Numbered from the stretch's first letter, positions 1 to 8,488 are shown. The stretch is DNA of 17,815 nucleotides from JABIRQ01 sp963583595 (GCA_963583595.1 CAUZWC010000030.1:1-17815); one strand, 5' to 3'. Notes: generated from the letters alone by a model not told the origin. Program-made: numbers and translations.

Positions 1-324
1 CAGCGCCTCAAGCGAATCGGCGAAGGGCGGCCAGTTGCGGCCGCTCAGCATGAAGCTGCGCCCGTCCTCGGGCTGCACCTCGACGTCGTATCGGGCGGCG
101 ATGAGGTCCCACATCTTGGGAAAACGACCGCTGAACAGCAGTTTGGGATCGGCCTCGCGCACATCGGCCTGGGCCTGGGCATAGGCGGCGAGAAGCTCGC
201 TGTCGCTCGCTTTGGGATGGGTCGGCAGGATGCGCGGCCTGAGCCAGTTCAGGATCCCGGTCTCGGAATCGATGATCGTGCCGATCATATCGAAAGTCAG
301 GGCGTCGAAATCGGTCAGGCGCAT
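1..324 (-). CDS. HAD-superfamily hydrolase, haloacid dehalogenase type II-like (3' end outside window)
   Basis: This is the first 108 codons of a minus-strand gene that continues past the left edge. The ATG is at 322-324. The N-terminus reads through DFDALTFDMIGT, which matches HAD motif I (hhhDxxGT), with the nucleophile expected at Asp12, followed by IIDSETGIL, typical of the type II (2-haloacid dehalogenase-like) branch. Family members hydrolyse a carbon-halogen or phosphate bond through an aspartyl-enzyme intermediate. The usual Tyr before the Gly of motif I (DxYGT) is Ile here. The later motifs (Ser/Thr, Lys, acidic) lie outside the window, so the substrate cannot be judged and a phosphatase role remains possible. 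It sits 91 bp downstream of the acyl-CoA dehydrogenase on the same strand and is probably the last or a late gene of that operon. Confidence 0.75.
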   Translation of the reverse strand, partial: MRLTDFDALTFDMIGTIIDSETGILNWLRPRILPTHPKASDSELLAAYAQAQADVREADPKLLFSGRFPKMWDLIAARYDVEVQPEDGRSFMLSGRNWPPFADSLEAL

Positions 325-415
325 GGGGGAATTCTCAGTCTGGTGTCCAATGGGGACATGGCGTTGAGCTTGCGTCGAATTGAACGCTACTCGTGTTTCG
401 AAGTACAGGTTGGCC

Positions 416-1573
416 TCAGCCGCGCTGGTTGAAGCGGCGGCCGACTAGGGCGGCGGCGATATTGATCTTCTGGATGTCGATGGCGCCACCCGCGATACCC
501 CAGGCCCAGGAATCGCGCAGCCGCTGCTCCATCCCGAAACCCTTGTGATAGCCGTAGCCGCCCATCAGCTGGACGGCCGCGCCGCAGACCTCGCGGGTCA
601 TCTCGTTGGCGAAGCATTTGGCGATGCTGGAATCGAGGATCGAGGGCATGCCCTCGGCATTCGAGGCGGCCCGGTGGATCAGCAGGCGCGCGGCTTCGAC
701 CTTGGTCGCCATCTCGGCGAGGCGAAGCTGGACGGCCTGGAATTCGACGATTTCGCGGCCGAACTGCTTGCGCTCCTGGACATAGGCCAGGACCTCCTCC
801 AGGGCGCCGGCGGCGACCCCCAGGGACATGGTGGCGTTGCCGCAGCGCTCCAGGTCGAAAGCTTCCATCAGCTTGCCGAAGCCGCCCGCCGGCACGATCA
901 GATTCTCCCTGGGCACGGCGACCGAATCGAAATGGATGTCACGGGTCGGAATGCCGCGAAAGCCCATCAGGTTCTCACGTAGTCCGAAGCCAACCCCGTC
1001 CGCGTCCTTGTCGACATAGAGGGCGCCGATGCCCTTGGCGCCCTTCTGCTCGCTCATCCGACAATAGACGACATAGCCTTCGGCATGGCCCGAGCCGCTG
1101 GTCCAGCGCTTGTGGCCGTCTAGCACCCAGCCGTCGGCCGTTTCGGCGGCCTTGGTCGATAGATCGGTCAGGCCTGAGCCGGCATCCGGCTCGGACATGG
1201 CGACCGAGACCTGCATCTCGCCGGCCGCCACCTTGGGCAGGATGCGGCCCTTCAGGTCGTCGCCGCCGAAGCGCTGGATCGCCTTGACCGGGCCGACCAG
1301 GGCCTCGAAGACGGGGAAGGCGACGGCGCCCGAGATGCGCGCGAATTCCTCCAGCACGATCAGGGCTTCGAGATTGCCCAGGCCCAGTCCGCCGTATTTG
1401 ACCGGATGGTTGACCCCCAGGAAGCCCATCTTGGCATAGCGCCGGCGCATCTCGTCCGAGACCGGTTCGTCCTTTTCCTCAAGCTCGCGGGCGAGGTCGG
1501 GCAGTTCGGCCCGGGCGAAGCGCCGCGCCGTGTCCTGCAACGCCCTCTGGTCCTCGGTAAGCTGGAAATTCAT
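416..1573 (-). CDS. Acyl-CoA dehydrogenase family flavoprotein
   Basis: A 385-aa protein of normal family length. The N-terminal helical domain begins NFQLTEDQRAL. The middle beta domain has the FAD/substrate signature around residues 123-134 (SVAMSEPDAGSG) and a conserved Trp in KRWTSG. The C-terminal helical domain has RKQFGREIVEFQ (268-279) and QLMGGYGYHKGF (335-346). Such enzymes introduce a 2,3 double bond into an acyl-CoA and pass electrons to ETF. The usual base in the YEGTxxIQ motif is absent: the equivalent stretch is AGGAIDIQ (361-368) with Gly362 at the Glu position. Glu242, in a DLER stretch, matches the alternative base position of isovaleryl-CoA and long-chain dehydrogenases. 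The ATG is preceded by AGGAG nine bases upstream. It is fifth in the minus-strand operon, after a repeat-filled 161-bp gap. Substrate unknown. Confidence 0.93.
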   Translation of the reverse strand: MNFQLTEDQRALQDTARRFARAELPDLARELEEKDEPVSDEMRRRYAKMGFLGVNHPVKYGGLGLGNLEALIVLEEFARISGAVAFPVFEALVGPVKAIQRFGGDDLKGRILPKVAAGEMQVSVAMSEPDAGSGLTDLSTKAAETADGWVLDGHKRWTSGSGHAEGYVVYCRMSEQKGAKGIGALYVDKDADGVGFGLRENLMGFRGIPTRDIHFDSVAVPRENLIVPAGGFGKLMEAFDLERCGNATMSLGVAAGALEEVLAYVQERKQFGREIVEFQAVQLRLAEMATKVEAARLLIHRAASNAEGMPSILDSSIAKCFANEMTREVCGAAVQLMGGYGYHKGFGMEQRLRDSWAWGIAGGAIDIQKINIAAALVGRRFNQRG

Positions 1574-1612
1574 GGACTAAGCTCCTGGCAGGATGTCGAA
1601 CAAGGCCGGCGC

Positions 1613-1708
1613 ACCCTTCGAGACGGCCCTGCGGGCCTCCTCAGGGTGAGGTTCATCTGGTTTTCCCTTATCCTGAGGAGCTCGCGCAAGCGAGTGTCTC
1701 GAAGGATG
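1613..1708. repeat. Palindromic repeat pair (CTTCGAGA...CTCCTCAGG type), copy 1
   Basis: Two related arms in opposite orientation. Arm 1 (1613-1651) runs from CCCTTCGAGACGG through an inner GGCCCTGCGGGCC stem to CTCCTCAGGGTGAGG. Arm 2 (about 1667-1708) is the reverse form, from TATCCTGAGGAGC through CTCGCGCAAGCGAG to GTCTCGAAGGATG. The outer ends are complementary between arms, so the whole element can fold. A second copy with the same head-to-head plan lies at 11396-11491. It fills the gap between the hydantoinase A gene and the acyl-CoA dehydrogenase and would be part of the operon transcript. Confidence 0.85.
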
Positions 1709-1734
1709 TTTGGCACAACGCCCCTTCTGAATCG

Positions 1735-3777
1735 TCAATCCGCGATGGCGATGTCGAGCCAGCGCTGGGGCGTGGTGGTGGCTGTGTCGCCGGGGCGGAG
1801 GAGAACCGTGGTGGTCGCCGATTCGATGACCGCCGGTCCCTTGATCACCTGGCCCGAGGCGAGCTCGCCGAAGGGATAGGCTTTCGCGTCCATCCATTTG
1901 CCCAGATAGACCTTGCGCGAGCCGGTCGATTTGGCCGGCTTGCCCTTGGACGCCTTGGGCTCGTCCGGCGGGGCGGGCAGGGTGCCGATGGTCGTGACCC
2001 GAGCGTTGATCAGCACCGGGTCCTGATCGTCGAGGTAATAGGTGTAGAGCTCCTCGTGCCGGGCCTCGAAGGCGCGCTTGAGCTTTTCGGCTAGATTGGG
2101 TCCGGAAAGGTCGATGCCGTCGAGCGGCACGTCGATCTCGTAGACCTGCTCGCCGTAGCGCATCTCGGCCGAAAGCTTGCTTTCGATCGGCCCGTCGGTC
2201 CAGCCGGCCATGCGCTCGCGCCCCTTGGTCTCGAGGTCGCCGTAGAGCGCGCGCAGGGCCGCGACGTCCAGAGTCGCCATCTCGTCGATGTGGGAGCGGA
2301 TGGCCTCGAAGCGCAGTTCGGTCGCCAGCATGCCCCAGGCCGAGAGGACCGAGGCGACGCGCGGCACGATGACCCGCTTGATGTTGATCAGCCGGGCCAG
2401 TTCGGTGACCTGCAACCCGGCCGCGCCGCCGAAGCCGAGCAGGGCGAAGCGGCGGGGATCGACGCCCCGGCGGACGGTGGCCAGGCGGATGCCTTCGGCC
2501 ATCTGGGTGTTGACCACCCGGTGCACGCCTTCCGCCGCGCGGATGGCGTCGATGCCGAGTTCGTCGCCCAGGCGGCTCAGCACGGCCTCCGCCGACTTGC
2601 GGTCGAGAGCCGCCTTGCCGCCCATGAAGGCGTCCGGATCGAGATAGCCGAGCACGATGCTGGCATCGGTGACGGTCGCGAAGGTGCCGCCGTTGCCGTA
2701 GCAGGCCGGGCCAGGATCGGCGCCCGCGCTCTGCGGGCCGACCTTCAGCAAGCCGCCGCCATCGACCCGGGCGATCGAGCCGCCGCCCGCGCCTAGGGTG
2801 GTGATGTCGAGGCTGGGCAGGGCGATCTTTTCCTGGGCGATCGCCTTGTCCACGGCCAGTAGGGCCTTGCCGTTCACGATCAGCGAGATGTCGCTCGAGG
2901 TGCCGCCCATGTCGAAGGGGACAAGATCGGGCGCCTTCAGCATTTCGGCCACCCGGCGGGCGCCGGCCAGCCCGCCGGCCGGGCCGGACAGCACCGTGCC
3001 GGCCGCGACACGGATGGTCTCCTCGATCGGCGCGACGCCGCCATGGGACTGCATGATCAGAACGGGGCCCTTGTAGCCGGCATCCGCCAGACGCCCTTCG
3101 AGGCGGCCGAGATAGCGCGCGATCAACGGCCCGACATAGGCGTTCACGACCGTGGTCGAGATGCGCTCGTATTCCTTGATCTTGGGCAGCACTTCCGAGG
3201 ACAGGCTGACATAGACCCCCGGCAGTAGCTTCTCCAGCGCCTTGCGGGTTGCTCGCTCATGCTTGTCGTCGCGGTAGGAATGCAGATAGCAGACCGCGAC
3301 CGCGCCGACCTTGGCCCGCTTGAGGCCCTGGATAGCCTTCTCCAGCGAAGCCATGTCGAGCTTGGTCTCGACTTTGCCGTCGGCGCGCATCCGCTCGCGC
3401 ACGCCGAAGCGCAGATGGCGCGGCACCAGCGGCTCCTCGCGCGGCAGGCGCATGTTGTAGCGCTCGGGTTTCAGCCCCTCGCGCATTTCCAGCACGTCGC
3501 GATGGCCCTCGGTGGTGAGCAGCCCGACCTTGGCGCCCTTGCGTTCGAGCAGGGCGTTGGTCGCCACGGTCATGCCGTGGACCACGCGGTCGGTCTTGGC
3601 CAACAGGTCGGCGCGGTCCATGCCCAGTTCCTCGGCCAGGGCGATCAAGCCATCCAGCACGCCGATGGACTGGTCCTGGGGCGTGCTGGCCGCCTTGGTG
3701 AAGGTGACGCGTCCGGTCTCGTCGACCGCGACCACATCCGTGAAGGTGCCCCCGACGTCGACAGCGATGCGATACAT
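1735..3777 (-). CDS. hyuA: Hydantoinase/oxoprolinase family protein, subunit A (HyuA-like)
   Basis: A 680-aa protein, typical for the single-subunit HyuA form. The family opens cyclic imides or lactams (hydantoins, 5-oxoproline) or, in related complexes, carboxylates ketones, using ATP bound in an actin-like fold. Visible motifs are the phosphate loop DVGGTFTD (7-14), SGPAGG (264-269), the second ATP motif FDMGGTSSD (288-296), TTLGAGGGSIA (about 326-336), GPQSAGADPGPACYG (347-361) and LGFGGAAGL (447-455). The ATG lies three bases after the stop of the subunit B gene, so translation is probably coupled. The substrate cannot be read from the sequence. Neighbouring CoA-transferases and an acyl-CoA dehydrogenase suggest the product enters acyl-CoA metabolism. 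The cytoplasmic A/B complex is the expected form. The gene symbol is a family name only. Confidence 0.93.
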   Translation of the reverse strand: MYRIAVDVGGTFTDVVAVDETGRVTFTKAASTPQDQSIGVLDGLIALAEELGMDRADLLAKTDRVVHGMTVATNALLERKGAKVGLLTTEGHRDVLEMREGLKPERYNMRLPREEPLVPRHLRFGVRERMRADGKVETKLDMASLEKAIQGLKRAKVGAVAVCYLHSYRDDKHERATRKALEKLLPGVYVSLSSEVLPKIKEYERISTTVVNAYVGPLIARYLGRLEGRLADAGYKGPVLIMQSHGGVAPIEETIRVAAGTVLSGPAGGLAGARRVAEMLKAPDLVPFDMGGTSSDISLIVNGKALLAVDKAIAQEKIALPSLDITTLGAGGGSIARVDGGGLLKVGPQSAGADPGPACYGNGGTFATVTDASIVLGYLDPDAFMGGKAALDRKSAEAVLSRLGDELGIDAIRAAEGVHRVVNTQMAEGIRLATVRRGVDPRRFALLGFGGAAGLQVTELARLINIKRVIVPRVASVLSAWGMLATELRFEAIRSHIDEMATLDVAALRALYGDLETKGRERMAGWTDGPIESKLSAEMRYGEQVYEIDVPLDGIDLSGPNLAEKLKRAFEARHEELYTYYLDDQDPVLINARVTTIGTLPAPPDEPKASKGKPAKSTGSRKVYLGKWMDAKAYPFGELASGQVIKGPAVIESATTTVLLRPGDTATTTPQRWLDIAIAD

Positions 3778-3780
3778 AAT

Positions 3781-5502
3781 TCAGGCCCTCTTGCTGCGCT
3801 TGGGGGCGCGGGTGGTGACGAAACCGTCCAGGCGGTCCTTGCCGCGCTCCTCCTCGGTGCGCTTGGCCGGGTTGCCCCAGCCGCCGCCGCCGGCGGCATG
3901 GATCTCGAAGACCGTGCAGGGCGGCACGGGGATGCCCTCATGCTTGGTGGCGAGGACATGAGGCCGCTTGCCCGGCGCGTGCATGACGTAGCGATGGGGC
4001 TTGCCCGGTTCGCCGCCCGCCATGCCGCAGGGGCCGTGGCGCGTGCCGTCGCCGGCCATATTGGCGACGCAGGGCTTCTCGGTCTCGACGACCAGTTCCA
4101 GATCGCCGCCGACGCCGCCGACATAGCGGCCATCGCCGCCCGAATTGGGCCGGAACTCATGCTTCTTGAAGAAGAAGGGAAAGCGCACCTCGGCGATCTC
4201 GACGGAGCCGAACTTGAGGCCGCCGGCCGAATGCCATTCGCCGGAATTGTGCCAGCCGTCGCCGCCGGGCGAGGCGCCCGCGCCCGGCCGGGCATGGAAC
4301 ATATGCCAGATGAAGTCCTTTTTCGTGCGCGGATCCTGGCCCTTGAGCGCGATGCGCAGGCGCTTTCCCCAGCCGGCCATCGCGCGGTCGCGGCAGGCGG
4401 GAGCGAGGGCGGTGACGACCGCCTCGATGATCTCCTGCGCGCAATGGGAGGTGGACATGGTGACCGGGGCCCAGTCGTCGGGCATGACGATCGTGCCTTG
4501 CTTCACCAGGATCTTCACCGGCCGCATGGTGCCGTCGTTCTTGGTGACCTCCGGGTCGAGCAGATAGGTCAGGGCCATGGCCACGCCCGAGCGGGTGTTG
4601 GCCCAGGAGGAATTCAGGAAGCTGGTGACCTGGCCGTCGGATTTGGTCAGATCGACGGTCATGTCGCCGCCCTTGATCGTGACCGTGGCGCGGATCGTGA
4701 TGTCGTCGTTGCCGCGGCCGTCGTCGTCGAGCACGCCCTTGCCCTTGTAGATGCCGTCCTTCCAGCTGGAAATGATCGCCCGCGTCTCGGCCTCGGCCGC
4801 GTCGAGGATGCGGTCGAGGGAGCCGGTGACCGTCTCGACCCCCAGGTCGTCGATGAATTCCAGCAGGCGCCGTTCGCCCAGCCGGACCGAGCCGATCTGC
4901 GCCGCCAGGTCGCCCAGGAAGTCGCGCGGATGGCGGACATTGACGCGCATCATGCGGATGATGTCCTCGCGCGCCTCGCCGTTCTGGTAAAGGCGGATGG
5001 GGGGCACGCGCAGCCCCTCCTGCCAGATCTCGGTCGCCGAGGCGTTATAGGCGCCGTAGGTCGCGCCGCCGATATCCGAGTGATGTGCCCGGTTGATCGC
5101 CCAGAACAGCAGCTTGCCGTCCTTGAAGACCGGCAGGCAGGCGGTCAGGTCCGGCAGGTGGCTGCCCCCGAAATAGGGGTCGTTCAGCATGAAGATATCG
5201 CCCGGATGGATGTCTTCGCCGAAGGCCTCCAGGGTCGAGATGACCGAGGACGGCATCGCGCCGACATGGACCGGGATGTATTCGGCCTGGGCCACGAGCT
5301 GGCCCTTGGCGTCGGTGATCGCGGTCGAGAAGTCCCGGCTCGAATTCAGGATCTGCGAGAAGGAGGTGCGCAGCATCGCCTCGCCCATCTCGTCGACGAT
5401 GCCGACGAGACGGTGCTGGACGACCGAGACGGTGATCGGGTCTGGCGCGTTCTTCCCGGCTTTCTTCGGGGCATTCTTGGATGTCTTCTTGGAGGCGGCC
5501 AT
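3781..5502 (-). CDS. hyuB: Hydantoinase/oxoprolinase family protein, subunit B (HyuB-like)
   Basis: A 573-aa partner of the adjacent HyuA. Family landmarks in order are SSRDFSTAI (54-62), GDIFMLNDPYFGGSHLPD (101-118), RAHHSDIGG (138-146) and EIWQEGLRVPP (158-168), then a Gly-rich C-terminal part ending GGGGWGNP. These match the hydantoinase B/oxoprolinase beta domain, which forms the hydrolytic half of the A/B complex. I chose the ATG at 5500-5502, with AGGGA 11 bases upstream. A 20-codon longer reading frame would start at a TTG (5560-5562) without clear support. The first 20 residues are an unusual Lys/Ala/Asn-rich tail before the conserved DPITVSVVQHRL start. The gene is third in the operon, 85 bp after the CoA-transferase at 5588. 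Confidence 0.92.
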   Translation of the reverse strand: MAASKKTSKNAPKKAGKNAPDPITVSVVQHRLVGIVDEMGEAMLRTSFSQILNSSRDFSTAITDAKGQLVAQAEYIPVHVGAMPSSVISTLEAFGEDIHPGDIFMLNDPYFGGSHLPDLTACLPVFKDGKLLFWAINRAHHSDIGGATYGAYNASATEIWQEGLRVPPIRLYQNGEAREDIIRMMRVNVRHPRDFLGDLAAQIGSVRLGERRLLEFIDDLGVETVTGSLDRILDAAEAETRAIISSWKDGIYKGKGVLDDDGRGNDDITIRATVTIKGGDMTVDLTKSDGQVTSFLNSSWANTRSGVAMALTYLLDPEVTKNDGTMRPVKILVKQGTIVMPDDWAPVTMSTSHCAQEIIEAVVTALAPACRDRAMAGWGKRLRIALKGQDPRTKKDFIWHMFHARPGAGASPGGDGWHNSGEWHSAGGLKFGSVEIAEVRFPFFFKKHEFRPNSGGDGRYVGGVGGDLELVVETEKPCVANMAGDGTRHGPCGMAGGEPGKPHRYVMHAPGKRPHVLATKHEGIPVPPCTVFEIHAAGGGGWGNPAKRTEEERGKDRLDGFVTTRAPKRSKRA

Positions 5503-5587
5503 GGTGGCGTATGTCCCTGTATTGTGGTGACGGGAAGGTGTCTGTCGGGCGGACAAGGTCAAACGGTGATATGGGGGGCCATGGCTG

Positions 5588-6793
5588 TCATGCCGCGCCG
5601 TCCCCGCCAGCGTTCAGCACTGTATCGATTTCCGCCTCGCTCAGCCCGGCTTCTTCCAGGATTTCCCGGCCGTGCTCGCCCAGCAGCGGCTGGTGGCGGC
5701 GCACGGGCAGGGTCTCGCGATCGAAGCGGTAGGGCGTGCCGGGCATTTCCAGCTTGCCTTCGCTCGGGTGGTCGAAGGGTCGGAAGAAGCCGGTTGCGGT
5801 CAGATGTTCGTCGCCGCGCAGATCCTCCAGCCGGTTGACCGGGCCGGAGGGTATCTCGGCCTCGCGCAGGATGTCGAGCCATTCTGCGGTGCTGCGCTGG
5901 ACCAGGGCTTCGCTGGCCAGGGGGTAGAGCTTGTCGATGTTGCGCGAGCGGTCGGGCATGGTTCGGAAGCGCGGGTCCTCGGCCAGTTCGGGCCGGCCGA
6001 TCAGGGCCCAGAAGCGCCGCCATTGGGCATCGGTATAGGCGAGCACGCAGATATAGCCGTCGGCGGTCGGGTGCGGCCGCCGCCCGCGGGTCAGCGCCCG
6101 GGGATAGCCGGGGCCGGTTTCGGGTGGCACGAAGATCGCGCCATACTGGTGCTCGATCAGGGTATAGGCGGTCATGCCCTCGAACATCGCCGTTTCGACA
6201 TAGACGCCCTTGCCGGTGCGCAGGCGCTGCACCATCCCGGCCAGGATGCCGGCGGCGGCCAGCACGCCGGCCGTTTTGTCGGCGATCACGGCGGGGATGA
6301 GCATGGGCACGCCGTCGCGCGGGATGAAGCTGCCGGCGATGCCGGACTGGCCCTGAATCACGTCGTCATAGGCCGGGCGGCCGCCATAGGGGCCGTCCTC
6401 GCGGTAGCCGTGCAGCGCGCCGTAGACGATTCCGGGATTGCGGGCGAGGACCGAATCCGGGTCGAAGCCCAGACCCGCGATCTTCTGGGGCCGGATGTTG
6501 TGGACGAAGGCATCGGCCGTGTCGATCAGGCGCCACAGGGCATCGCGCGCCGGCTCTGTCTTGAGGTCGAGGACGACGCTGCGCTTGTTGCGGTTCGAGC
6601 CCATGAAGACCGCGCCCATGCCAGCGCTGCGGGCCGGGCCGATGGCGCGGGTGATATCGCCCTCCGGCGCCTCGATCTTGATGACCTCGGCGCCGAAATC
6701 GCCCAGCAACTGGGTCGTGTACGGGCCATAGATCACGGTCGTCAGATCGAGGATTCGCAGGCCCGAGAGGGGCAAGGGGCCGGTGCTGGGCAT
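5588..6793 (-). CDS. Class III (CaiB/BaiF family) CoA-transferase
   Basis: A 401-aa protein of usual family length. Family III CoA-transferases move CoA between carboxylic acids through an aspartyl-CoA thioester. The N-terminal CoA-binding part shows LSGLRILDLTTVIYGPY and FGAEVIKIEAPEGD (33-46), then NRNKRSVVLDLK (67-78). Asp172 in the IADKTAG stretch sits where formyl-CoA transferase has its catalytic Asp, and is followed by the family helix LRTGKGVYVETAMFEGM. The C-terminal part has IPSGPVNRLEDL, typical of the family. The ATG is eight bases after the stop of the other CoA-transferase, so the two are likely co-translated and may act as a heteromer or on successive acids. The ribosome-binding site is weak, consistent with coupling. 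Donor and acceptor acids are unknown. Confidence 0.93.
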   Translation of the reverse strand: MPSTGPLPLSGLRILDLTTVIYGPYTTQLLGDFGAEVIKIEAPEGDITRAIGPARSAGMGAVFMGSNRNKRSVVLDLKTEPARDALWRLIDTADAFVHNIRPQKIAGLGFDPDSVLARNPGIVYGALHGYREDGPYGGRPAYDDVIQGQSGIAGSFIPRDGVPMLIPAVIADKTAGVLAAAGILAGMVQRLRTGKGVYVETAMFEGMTAYTLIEHQYGAIFVPPETGPGYPRALTRGRRPHPTADGYICVLAYTDAQWRRFWALIGRPELAEDPRFRTMPDRSRNIDKLYPLASEALVQRSTAEWLDILREAEIPSGPVNRLEDLRGDEHLTATGFFRPFDHPSEGKLEMPGTPYRFDRETLPVRRHQPLLGEHGREILEEAGLSEAEIDTVLNAGGDGAA

Positions 6794-6801
6794 GGCCGCG
6801 C

Positions 6802-8013
6802 TCAGATCACCGCACGGCCGCGCAGCCCGGCGATCTCGTCCTCGGAGAGGTCGAGGAGCTCGCGATAGATCGTGGAGTTGTCCTGGCCCATGTCGGGGCC
6901 GAGGGATTTCACCTGCCCCGGCGTGCGCGACAGTTTGGGCACCACGCCGGGCAGCACGACCTCGCCCGCCAGTTCGTCCTGCAGGGCGACGAACATGTCG
7001 CGCGCCAGGAACTGGGGGTGGGCGCAGATATCGGCGATCGAGAGGATTGGCGCGCAGGGCACCTCGAATTTGTCACAGGCTTCGACCACCGCCTCGCGCG
7101 GCATGGAGGTGGTCCAATCCTGGGTGATGCCCTCGACCTCGTCGCGATGGGCGATGCGGTCGTCGCTCAGCGCGTAGCGCAGGTCCTCGGCCAGTTCCGG
7201 GCGGCCCATGGCTTGGCACAGGCGCTGGAACATCTTGTCGTTGGTGCAGGAGAGCGAGACCCAGCCGCCGCCGCCGGTCGGGAAGTTGCGGTTGGGCGCG
7301 GCGGCCGGGGTCTGCGAGCCGGTCCGCTCGCGGACATGGCCGTGCATCTTGTAGTTGGGCAGGGTCTGGTCGAGCGAGCGGAACATGGCCTCGACCAGGG
7401 ACAGGTCGATGACCTGCCCCTTGCCGCTGGCGTCCCTTTCCCGCAGCGCCAAGGTCACACCCAGCGCGCCGTAGACCGCGCAGACATAATCGGCGAGGGA
7501 GGAGGGGCCGGGATTGACCGGCGCGCCGTCCGGCTCGCCCGCCAGATAGCCGACGCCGCTCAGGGCATGGGCCATGCGGGCGAAGCCAATCTTCCCGGCC
7601 CAGGGCCCGGTCTGGCCATAGGCCGAGATGCGCAGCAGCACGAGGCCGGGGTTGATCGCGGAAAGCACGTCATAGCCCAGGCCCCAGCGTTCGAAAGTGC
7701 CGGGCCGGAAATTCTCGCAGACCACATCGGCCTTGACGGCCATGCGCTTGAACAGTTCCGCGCCCTCGGGCTTGCCGAGATCGAGGGTGATGCCGCGCTT
7801 GTTGCGCGATTCGTTCATCCAGAACAGGGACGCGTCGGGCCGCCCGCTGGGCGCGCCGAAGCGGCGCAGCGGGTCGCCGATCCCCGGCTTCTCGATCTTG
7901 ATCACCTCGGCGCCGAATTCGCTCAGGATGGCGGCCGCGACCGGGGCCGCGATATAGGTCGCGGCATCCAGCACGCGAATGCCGGCCAGCGGCAGCGCGT
8001 TATTCTCGCCCAC
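6802..8013 (-). CDS. Class III (CaiB/BaiF family) CoA-transferase, first gene of the operon
   Basis: A 403-aa CaiB/BaiF family member. It begins LPLAGIRVLDAATYIAAP, continues with FGAEVIKIEKPGIGDP (33-48), NESRNKRGITLDL (67-79) and CENFRPGTFERWGLGY (99-114), and has Asp175 in SSLADYV at the position of the catalytic Asp. The start is a GTG at 8011-8013, supported by GGAGG six bases upstream. The ATG-less start is therefore well placed. It is only moderately similar to its neighbour at 5588, so the pair is an old duplication or two independent family members. The 207 bases to the divergent small gene at 8221 must hold the operon promoter, but I see no clear -35/-10 pair there. Confidence 0.93.
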   Translation of the reverse strand: MGENNALPLAGIRVLDAATYIAAPVAAAILSEFGAEVIKIEKPGIGDPLRRFGAPSGRPDASLFWMNESRNKRGITLDLGKPEGAELFKRMAVKADVVCENFRPGTFERWGLGYDVLSAINPGLVLLRISAYGQTGPWAGKIGFARMAHALSGVGYLAGEPDGAPVNPGPSSLADYVCAVYGALGVTLALRERDASGKGQVIDLSLVEAMFRSLDQTLPNYKMHGHVRERTGSQTPAAAPNRNFPTGGGGWVSLSCTNDKMFQRLCQAMGRPELAEDLRYALSDDRIAHRDEVEGITQDWTTSMPREAVVEACDKFEVPCAPILSIADICAHPQFLARDMFVALQDELAGEVVLPGVVPKLSRTPGQVKSLGPDMGQDNSTIYRELLDLSEDEIAGLRGRAVI

Positions 8014-8220
8014 TCGATTCCTCCCTCATGCAGACGGCCGGCATCCTAGCGGCGCAGGCGGGCAAGGCAAATGCGTTGGCGGGTTTTCCCGGTGGTCGGC
8101 GGGCCGCTTTCATCGCGCGCTTTACCGCGCCGGCTGTCGAGGCGGGGTTCCTTTGCTGGCGACACCGCACCTGATACAGATCGACGCACCGTACCCATTT
8201 GTCGCTTGAGGGAAACCGGA

Positions 8221-8427
8221 ATGGAAGTCACGAAAATCGACCCGGCCGCCATGGGGCGCCTGGCGAAAGCTCTGGCTTTCATTTGCGGGCCGGATCATGC
8301 GACCACGCTCGCCCTCAAGGCCGCCGCCGAGAGTGGTTCTGAATCGGACGCCAGGAAAGCGCGCGCATTGTTCCTGAAATTGAAGCCCGGCGACCGTCAG
8401 GCGGCAATGACCATGCTCGGCGATTGA
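8221..8427 (+). CDS. Small hypothetical protein, 68 aa
   Basis: An ATG preceded by GAGGG eight bases upstream opens a 68-codon frame starting MEVTKIDPAAMGRLAKAL and ending AAMTMLGD. Composition is Ala/Lys/Leu-rich with a regular heptad-like pattern, so it should be mostly helical and cytoplasmic. There is no signal peptide or membrane segment, and a single Cys in FICGPDH. I do not recognise a family. The frame is open further upstream to 8071, but the upstream part looks non-coding and lacks a ribosome-binding site. It is transcribed divergently from the CoA-transferase operon and convergently with the small peptide genes at 8568-8917, with a hairpin between them. Confidence 0.6.
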   Translation: MEVTKIDPAAMGRLAKALAFICGPDHATTLALKAAAESGSESDARKARALFLKLKPGDRQAAMTMLGD

Positions 8428-8467
8428 TCGGCACGGCGCGCCGCACGAACGCGGCCGGACGTGAAAT

Positions 8468-8488
8468 GGCCCGTCGCAAGGACGGGCC
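8468..8488. terminator. Hairpin between convergent small genes, candidate bidirectional terminator
   Basis: A perfect 8-bp stem, GGCCCGTC (8468-8475) with GACGGGCC (8481-8488) and a five-base loop. It lies 40 bp after the stop at 8427 and 79 bp after the minus-strand stop at 8568. The minus-strand read continues into ATTTCAC, a weak T tract; the plus side has none. Best read as a terminator of the peptide operon. Confidence 0.45.

Noticed and set aside
344..358. TGTCC/GGACA inverted repeat between the dehydrogenase and HAD genes
   Set aside because: A five-bp stem without a T tract is expected by chance at this GC content.
3259..5838. 859-codon plus-strand open frame opposite the hydantoinase genes
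   Set aside because: It mirrors the HyuA/HyuB coding strand, has low-complexity Ala/Gly/Asp/His composition and no domain; the minus-strand genes carry all family motifs.
5672..6868. 398-codon plus-strand open frame opposite a CoA-transferase
   Set aside because: It is a GC-driven shadow of the CaiB/BaiF gene without recognisable motifs or a ribosome-binding site.
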